Assembly (NCBI GenBank): GCA_002349055.1
Contig: DECD01000030.1
Span: 1 to 11,881, forward strand
Direction of reading: 5' to 3'
Length of the DNA: 11,881 bases
DNA from: Bacteroidales bacterium UBA2939
GTDB lineage: Bacteria; Bacteroidota; Bacteroidia; Bacteroidales; P3
Part shown: positions 7,023 through 11,881 of the stretch, piece after piece
How positions within the stretch are numbered: the stretch's first letter is position 1
Layout of the letters: each line of letters begins with the position of its first letter
The notes under the pieces: model-generated
Database searches by the model: none
What the model was told of the DNA's origin: nothing
What the model saw: only the letters and a program-made list of their open reading frames with translations
Made by a program: the position numbers and the translations under genes

Positions 7023-9020
7023 ATGAAACGGCGCGCGATTTATATTGTAACGCTCTTGCTGATAGTTGTTTATGGCTGTGGCAAGGAGCAGGGGGTAGAC
7101 CCACTGCGGCGGTCGCGTGTGGATGGTTTCAACAAGGATGCTTTCGTCAACCGCTACCGCGATCCGCAGCGCTGCCTCAACTACTCGCAGCAGGCGCTGA
7201 ACTATATCCACGACTCGCTGCCTGACTATGTCGACGGCGAGCTTCGCGCGCTTAACAACATGGCTTTTGCCTACTTCCTGATGTCGAACTACCCCGAGGC
7301 CAACCAGATGCTGGACAGGGTGGAGAGGCAAGTGGAAAGAGGAAAGAGGAAAGAGGGAAGAGGAAAGATTGCGAATGGGGAGATAGAGTCGGTTATCAGC
7401 AACCTTTTGCGGGCGCGGCTGTTGCAGCGCAACTGTCAGATTGCCGACAGCTACCGTCTGCTCTACGACATCGGACGCTCGAAAATCCTCGAGCGCAACG
7501 ACGACAATATCCTCTACAACTACGCTCAGACAGAGTATTATATCACCCTCTTGACCCTCAACTTCCACTACCGCAACGGCAAGGAGCAGGACGTGATGTC
7601 GACCATCCGAGAGGTGGAACAGCGTCGCGAGGCGTTGAAGGTTGACTATGCGCAGGATATGGCGCTGAATTATGCTCTGGCTTATGGCCTGCAGGCTGCC
7701 GGCGAGAGTTTGAAAGCCCTCGACTACTGCGACCAGAACTATGAAATCCTCGGGCGACTGTCGCGTATGCGTGTGCTTGGCGACACAGTGAGTGCTTTCT
7801 GCCTCTACAACTACGCCAACACGTTGCAGATGACGGCCTCGATACGCAAGAGTATGCCGGGAACGGTGTCGGCCGACAGCGTGCTGGCCCTCTACGACGA
7901 GGCGCGCCGCTGTTTCTTCGACTATGGCGACCCCTACCAGATGCTCGGCGGCGTCACCTCCACGGCGCGCTATGCCCTGCTCATCGGCGACACCGCCTTC
8001 GCCCATCAGGTGATTCGCGAGTGGCAGGCCCTGCGCGGCACCTGGACTCCCTTTGCGGCTCCCAAGATGGAGCTGGGGTACTTCGACCTCCTCATTAGAA
8101 GCAATATCGCCAAGACTCCTGCCGAGAACCGTCGCTGGTATGAGCATCGCTATGAAATACAAGAATATATCACCCGCAACGAGGAGGAGGATTTCGCCTT
8201 GCAGAACTCCCTTTCGATGGCGCAACGCCGCAGTCGGTTGATGACCATCTTCGCCATCGTGCTGGGAGCGCTGGGAGTGGTGCTGGCGGTGTTGGCGGTG
8301 CTGCTGTGGTATAACGCCGTGAGACTGAGGCGCGAGAAGCGACAACTCGAGGAAGCCAAGCGGCGCGATGTGGAGCGCATCGCCAATGTGGAGACCTGCC
8401 TGAGCGTGATGCGTCACGATGTGAGCCCCTTCATAGGCTACCTGCGTAATCCCCACCTCAGCGCCGAGCTGAGGGACGAGGTGCTGTCGCAGCTGCTGCG
8501 CACCTTCGACAATATCAAGAACTGGACCTCGCTGTCGATACCCACGGGGTTGGTTTTCAACGCGTCGAAGTTTCCGTTGCAGGAGGTGTTCGACGACGTG
8601 AGCCGACAGGTCATCATGCCTCGGAAGGGAGTCTTCCTCTCGTTCGAACCCACTGAGGCTATGGTGTGGGGCGACCGGCTGCTGGTGACCATCCTGCTTA
8701 GAAACCTGGTCAACAACGCCTTGCAGCATACAGAGGAGGGGAGTGTGAAAGTTGTAGAGACGCGGCCTGCCGCGTCTGAAAATGAGGAGGGCTTTGTGGA
8801 GATTGTGGTGGAGGACAGCGGCGAGGGTATGAGTGAGGAGCAGCGCGAGAACCTGTTCCGCGCCGACAGGCCGAGTGGCGACCATGGGTTTGGGCTGATT
8901 TTGTGCCGATATATAGTGAAGAAACACGACGACAACACGCGTCGCGGCTGCCGCATCTGGGCCGAGAGTGAAGAGGGTAGGGGTACGGAGATGCATGTTG
9001 TGCTTGCAAAGGAGAAATGA
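7023..9020 (+). CDS. Sensor histidine kinase with lipobox and TPR-like sensor
   Basis: A membrane kinase of 665 aa. Residues 1-18 are a signal peptide ending in VYGC (C19, possible lipidation). Residues about 30-390 are alpha-helical and TPR-like, probably periplasmic. A membrane helix spans about 407-430 and a charged coiled coil 431-458. The phosphoacceptor is H465 in MRHDVSPF, an unusual H-box lacking the SHELRTPL form. The ATPase domain has the N-box NLVNNALQHT (N565), the D598-x-G600-x-G602 box and GDHGFGL (619-625). It resembles the large TPR-containing kinases of Bacteroidales (DUF5112/DUF5113-type, from memory). The ATG at 7023 is preferred over a TTG at 6987, which would overlap the promoter and bury the signal peptide. 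Two repeat-derived segments sit in frame (about 104-116 and 578-585). The response regulator follows after 13 bp. Confidence 0.9.
   Translation: MKRRAIYIVTLLLIVVYGCGKEQGVDPLRRSRVDGFNKDAFVNRYRDPQRCLNYSQQALNYIHDSLPDYVDGELRALNNMAFAYFLMSNYPEANQMLDRVERQVERGKRKEGRGKIANGEIESVISNLLRARLLQRNCQIADSYRLLYDIGRSKILERNDDNILYNYAQTEYYITLLTLNFHYRNGKEQDVMSTIREVEQRREALKVDYAQDMALNYALAYGLQAAGESLKALDYCDQNYEILGRLSRMRVLGDTVSAFCLYNYANTLQMTASIRKSMPGTVSADSVLALYDEARRCFFDYGDPYQMLGGVTSTARYALLIGDTAFAHQVIREWQALRGTWTPFAAPKMELGYFDLLIRSNIAKTPAENRRWYEHRYEIQEYITRNEEEDFALQNSLSMAQRRSRLMTIFAIVLGALGVVLAVLAVLLWYNAVRLRREKRQLEEAKRRDVERIANVETCLSVMRHDVSPFIGYLRNPHLSAELRDEVLSQLLRTFDNIKNWTSLSIPTGLVFNASKFPLQEVFDDVSRQVIMPRKGVFLSFEPTEAMVWGDRLLVTILLRNLVNNALQHTEEGSVKVVETRPAASENEEGFVEIVVEDSGEGMSEEQRENLFRADRPSGDHGFGLILCRYIVKKHDDNTRRGCRIWAESEEGRGTEMHVVLAKEK
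7334..7368 (+). repeat. Five-copy GGAAAGA repeat inside the kinase gene
   Basis: Five contiguous 7-bp units lie at 7334-7340, 7341-7347, 7348-7354, 7355-7361 (GGGAAGA) and 7362-7368, the other four being GGAAAGA. They encode a Lys/Arg/Gly/Glu-rich stretch (about residues 104-116) within the TPR-like sensor. Because 7 is not a multiple of 3, gain or loss of one unit would shift the frame and truncate the kinase before its membrane helix. Confidence 0.9.
8754..8777 (+). repeat. Copy of the GC palindrome inside the kinase ATPase domain
   Basis: These 24 bp are identical to 6900-6923 in the intergenic region and contain the 9-bp inverted arms AGACGCGGC and GCCGCGTCT around CT. They are read as exactly eight codons, VETRPAAS (578-585), between the N-box and the DSGEG box, at a place where these domains usually have a beta hairpin of variable length. 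Confidence 0.9.
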
Positions 9021-9031
9021 GAAAGGAGAAA
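9008..9031 (+). repeat. AAAGGAGAAA direct repeat at the kinase/regulator junction
   Basis: AAAGGAGAAA occurs at 9008-9017 (last codons of the kinase) and at 9022-9031 (gap before the regulator). The second copy puts AGGAG (9024-9028) five bases before the regulator ATG at 9034, resembling a Shine-Dalgarno, unlike the other genes of the window. It may help initiation or may simply be another purine-rich repeat. Confidence 0.6.
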
Positions 9032-9033
9032 AA

Positions 9034-9831
9034 ATGAAAAATATCAAGGTAATGATGGTGGATGACGAGCCGCTGATTAGGAAGGCCGTCACTATGGAGA
9101 TGAATCAAAGAGGCGCGGAGGTGGAGTGCCACACGGGCGACTTCGCCACTGAGCTGCGCCGCGTGGAGATGGTGGACACCTTCGCTTCGGGGCCAAACTT
9201 GATGGCGGCGCTGGAGAACGCCGAGGTGCCCGACTATGTGTTGGTGGATATGGAGTTTCAGGGCGAGCCTACGGGCGGTCTCTTGATTACGCGCCGCCTC
9301 CACGAACGCTATCCCAGCATCAAGATTATCATCTTCTCTGGGCGATTTGACAATCCCCTTGCCTCAGAAGAGAATCGTGCGCAGCGCATCAATGAGATAG
9401 GTGCTGTGGTGATGGAGGCTTTGCGGCTGGGTGCCAGTGCCTTCGTTAGCAAGAATGCCGCCGGTGGTTTCTCTATCGAGAACATCCTCCGCGCCATTGC
9501 CTGCCTGGAGCGTGGTGAGCAGTTCTACTTCAACTATCCCGTGATGCTGACCCTGAAGGAGGCCGCCGAGAAGTGGTTCGACCTGGTGGGACCGCAGGCA
9601 TCGATAGAGGTGACCGATGCCGAGCGGCAGCTGTTGCTCCTCGAGGCTGCGGGCTGCACCGCCAGCGAGATTTCCAACCGCCTGGGCGAGAGCGATAAGG
9701 CCATCCAAGAGCACCAAAAGGACCTCTCGCAGCGGTTCGACATCGTGAACAAGAGTGCCGCGAGGGTGGCCAAAGCGTTGTCGCTAGGGCTGATAAGTCC
9801 GGGAGATATCCACTTCCTGCCAAGAAATTAA
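9034..9831 (+). CDS. Response regulator, receiver plus LuxR-type HTH
   Basis: A transcription regulator of 265 aa, expected partner of the upstream kinase. The receiver shows acidic D10 and D11, phosphoacceptor D72 in VLVDMEFQG, S102 in IIFSG and K140 in FVSK. Both spacings are longer than usual: the acceptor Asp is commonly near 54, and S102 to K140 is about 18 residues more than usual, so the domain carries extra segments at about 30-55 and 105-125. The C-terminal part (about 193-255) has a LuxR/FixJ-like pattern, TDAERQLLLLEAAGCTASEI followed by NRLGESDKAIQEHQKDL. The start at 9034 is chosen over an upstream in-frame ATG at 8968 because that lies within the kinase gene and the receiver begins at MKNIKVMMVDDEP. 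It probably binds promoters on phosphorylation; targets are unknown, the adjacent protease gene being a candidate. Confidence 0.9.
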   Translation: MKNIKVMMVDDEPLIRKAVTMEMNQRGAEVECHTGDFATELRRVEMVDTFASGPNLMAALENAEVPDYVLVDMEFQGEPTGGLLITRRLHERYPSIKIIIFSGRFDNPLASEENRAQRINEIGAVVMEALRLGASAFVSKNAAGGFSIENILRAIACLERGEQFYFNYPVMLTLKEAAEKWFDLVGPQASIEVTDAERQLLLLEAAGCTASEISNRLGESDKAIQEHQKDLSQRFDIVNKSAARVAKALSLGLISPGDIHFLPRN

Positions 9832-9854
9832 TTATCAACCAAACATACAATATC

Positions 9855-11881
9855 ATGAAAAAAGTATTATTATCCCTGATGGCCATGCTGCTGCTTGCAG
9901 TCAGCGTGAATGCCAGGCCTGTGGATGTCGGCAAGGCCCGCCAAGTGGCGGAGACTTGGATGACTTCCATGGGCATGAAGAATGTATCGGCGTTGCAGAA
10001 CGTCACGGCGCAGACTCCCTTCACGGAGTTCTATGTCTTTGCCGCCGCCGAGGGTGGTTTCATCCTCGTCAGTGCTGACGACTGCGTGATGCCCGTGCTG
10101 GGCTATTCGCTGACGACGAAGTTCGACGCCAAGGGCGAGATTCCCGTGAATGTGCGCTCGTGGCTCGACGACTATGAGAACCAGATCCGCTACTGGAAAC
10201 AGCAGGAGGCCCGTCGCAACGGCCTTTCGACGCCCCCCTCAGCCACAGCTGACCAGTGGCAGATGCTCGCCAATGGCGAGATGCCGCCGGCGCCGCTGAC
10301 CACGGCTGTCGCTCCCATGCTGTCGACCACCTGGGATCAGTATCCCTACTACAACGCTATGTGCCCCTACGATGCCAGTGAGGAGTATACGGGGAACAAC
10401 CGTGTGGTGACCGGATGTGTGGCTACCGCTACGGCGCAGATTATGAAATACCACAACTATCCCACCACGGGATATGGCAGCCATAGCTACAATCATGGTG
10501 TCTATGGTGCGCAGAGTGCCAACTTCGGCGCCACCACCTACCAGTGGAGCAATATGCCCAATGAGCTAACCGCCACCAGCAGCACGACGCAGGTCAACGC
10601 CGTTGCCACCTTGATATACCACATCGGCGTGGCCGACAATATGGATTATGGCCTGGCCGTCAACGGCGGTAGCAGTGCGCAAAACTACAACGTCAACGAA
10701 CTGCGAGCCAGCTCGCAGACGGCGCTGATGAAATACTTCAAGTACAGCCCAGACATGCGAGTCATCTGCCGTGATGACTATACGCATGATGCCTATTGCA
10801 ACATCCTGCGCGGCGAGCTCGACCAGCAGCGCCCCATCCTCTATTCGGGCCACGGCCACGGCGGTCACAGCTTTGTCTGCGAGGGCTATAACAACCAGGA
10901 CCAGTTCTATATCAACTGGGGTTGGAGTGGTTATTATGACGGCTACTTCACTGTCGATGTCTTCACCCCGGGCGGTGGCGGTGCCGGCAGCAGTAGCAAC
11001 CACGACTACAGCTATTCCAACGTGGCCATCATCAACATCCGCCCCAACACCAACTGGAACACTTCTGCCACCACTACTGTCGCCCTCTCCTCGACAGGCG
11101 GCGATGCCGGCTGCGGTGTCACGGGTGCCGGCAGCTATGCCTTTGGCGACACCATCACCATGGAAGCCTATACCTCAGATGGTTACCGCTTTGCTGGATG
11201 GACCGATAACGACCACTGCAACAGCCGCGAGCTGATAGCCACCGGTGGCAGCTACAACTTCACCGCTACTTTTGAACCTCTTCAGGGTGACACCCTTTCC
11301 TATTGTACTGCGAACAGTCACAACTTCACCCGCTACGGCTTCGAGACCTGGGGCATCAAACTGCCTGCCTCGGTGCTGACGTCGGGGCACAACCTCACCT
11401 CCGCCATGCTCTATGTGAAGGAAACGGGCACCTATACGCTCAACATCTACCTGGGCAACAACTACACGACCCCTGTGGCCTCGTCGCAGACAGTGTATAT
11501 TGACTCGACGGGCGTGGACCAGTGGCACACTTTCCCCCTTCTCAATAATGTCACCATCGACGGGACGCAGGACGTGATCATTTCCTTCAACTGCCCCGAT
11601 GCTGATTATCCCGCCACGGTTACCCACTGGTGCGGCAACAACAATAGCTTCCTCGGCACCGAGAATTTCTACCCCTATACCAACCGCTGCACCTTTATGA
11701 TTCGCGGCATCTTCGCGTTGGATGTGGTGACTGACGGCGACACCGTGAGTTACTGTGGCAACCGAGAGTATGTCTCAAGTTACGGCACCGGCGGCGGCGA
11801 TTTGGAGTGGGGCATCATGTTCCCCGCTGATGCGTTGACTGGCAACTACCTCAAGAGTGCAATGGTTTATGTGGCCGACGG
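9855..11881 (+). CDS. C10 family (streptopain-like) secreted cysteine protease, partial
   Basis: Open to the window end (675 codons seen, no stop). Residues 1-20 are a signal peptide (MKKVLLSLMAMLLLAVSVNA). The propeptide (about 21-150) contains GGFILVSADDCVMPVLGYS, typical of the C10 prodomain. The papain-like catalytic domain has C188 in VTGCVATATAQIMKYH, H338 in GGHSFV and the YINWGWSGYYDGYF block (N354, W355, W357). After it come an InlB-B-repeat-like module (about 404-475, DGYRFAGWTDN, YNFTATFE) and a roughly 150-aa module starting GDTLSYC (D479). A second copy starts GDTVSYC (D629) and is cut by the window edge. It is secreted as a zymogen; relatives include SpeB and Prevotella interpain. 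It starts 23 bp after the regulator with no promoter seen between, so it may be co-transcribed. The C-terminal sorting signal is out of view. Confidence 0.93.
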   Translation, partial: MKKVLLSLMAMLLLAVSVNARPVDVGKARQVAETWMTSMGMKNVSALQNVTAQTPFTEFYVFAAAEGGFILVSADDCVMPVLGYSLTTKFDAKGEIPVNVRSWLDDYENQIRYWKQQEARRNGLSTPPSATADQWQMLANGEMPPAPLTTAVAPMLSTTWDQYPYYNAMCPYDASEEYTGNNRVVTGCVATATAQIMKYHNYPTTGYGSHSYNHGVYGAQSANFGATTYQWSNMPNELTATSSTTQVNAVATLIYHIGVADNMDYGLAVNGGSSAQNYNVNELRASSQTALMKYFKYSPDMRVICRDDYTHDAYCNILRGELDQQRPILYSGHGHGGHSFVCEGYNNQDQFYINWGWSGYYDGYFTVDVFTPGGGGAGSSSNHDYSYSNVAIINIRPNTNWNTSATTTVALSSTGGDAGCGVTGAGSYAFGDTITMEAYTSDGYRFAGWTDNDHCNSRELIATGGSYNFTATFEPLQGDTLSYCTANSHNFTRYGFETWGIKLPASVLTSGHNLTSAMLYVKETGTYTLNIYLGNNYTTPVASSQTVYIDSTGVDQWHTFPLLNNVTIDGTQDVIISFNCPDADYPATVTHWCGNNNSFLGTENFYPYTNRCTFMIRGIFALDVVTDGDTVSYCGNREYVSSYGTGGGDLEWGIMFPADALTGNYLKSAMVYVAD

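Noticed and set aside
8968..9033. Upstream ATG extending the response regulator by 22 residues
   Set aside because: It lies within the kinase coding region in another frame and adds nothing receiver-like. The regulator begins naturally at MKNIKVMMVDDEP (9034).
7002..9092. A 696-codon open frame on the minus strand across the kinase
   Set aside because: Same composition effect. The plus-strand kinase has complete H, N and G boxes, and the antisense product is low-complexity and His/Gln-rich.

Overview
The window reads as a piece of a Bacteroidota chromosome, most likely an uncultured or gut/rumen-type Bacteroidales. The evidence is a DnaE with the lineage-typical long PHP domain, TAnnTTTG/TTTG promoters, start codons with mostly no Shine-Dalgarno and A-rich leaders, a GSCFA-family protein, a lipoprotein with an acidic export tag, and a secreted C10 (streptopain-type) protease. 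Coding DNA is GC-rich and the short intergenic stretches are AT-rich.

Layout. 1-220: promoter and an eight-copy GTCTAAAA repeat leading straight into dnaE. 221-6605, plus strand: a tightly packed run of dnaE (replicative DNA polymerase III alpha), a GSCFA-family hydrolase-like protein (2-bp gap), ddl (D-alanine--D-alanine ligase) and a small predicted surface lipoprotein. 6619-7022: a repeat-rich spacer holding a bidirectional terminator, a minus-strand tRNA-Cys(GCA) with its own promoter, AT-rich and GC-palindromic repeats, and the promoter of the next operon. 7023-9831: a two-component pair, namely a sensor histidine kinase with an N-terminal lipobox, periplasmic TPR-like sensor and one membrane helix, and a response regulator with an enlarged receiver and a LuxR-type HTH. 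9855-11881: a secreted C10 cysteine protease with repeated C-terminal modules, cut by the window end.

How the genes work together. The first block is housekeeping: replication, peptidoglycan precursor synthesis and cysteine tRNA. The second looks accessory: an envelope-sensing two-component system directly upstream of a secreted protease that it might control (inference from position only).

The most unusual property is the density and variety of short repeats. At least six unrelated families occur in under 12 kb, and three interruptions lie in frame inside conserved genes: a 10-bp-unit inverted repeat array in dnaE, a 7-bp-unit array in the kinase, and a 24-bp GC palindrome in the kinase ATPase domain that is also present, identical, in the intergenic region. 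This recalls the in-frame palindromic elements of Rickettsia, but here they are low-complexity and of several families. I found no CRISPR array, transposase, phage or named defence system.
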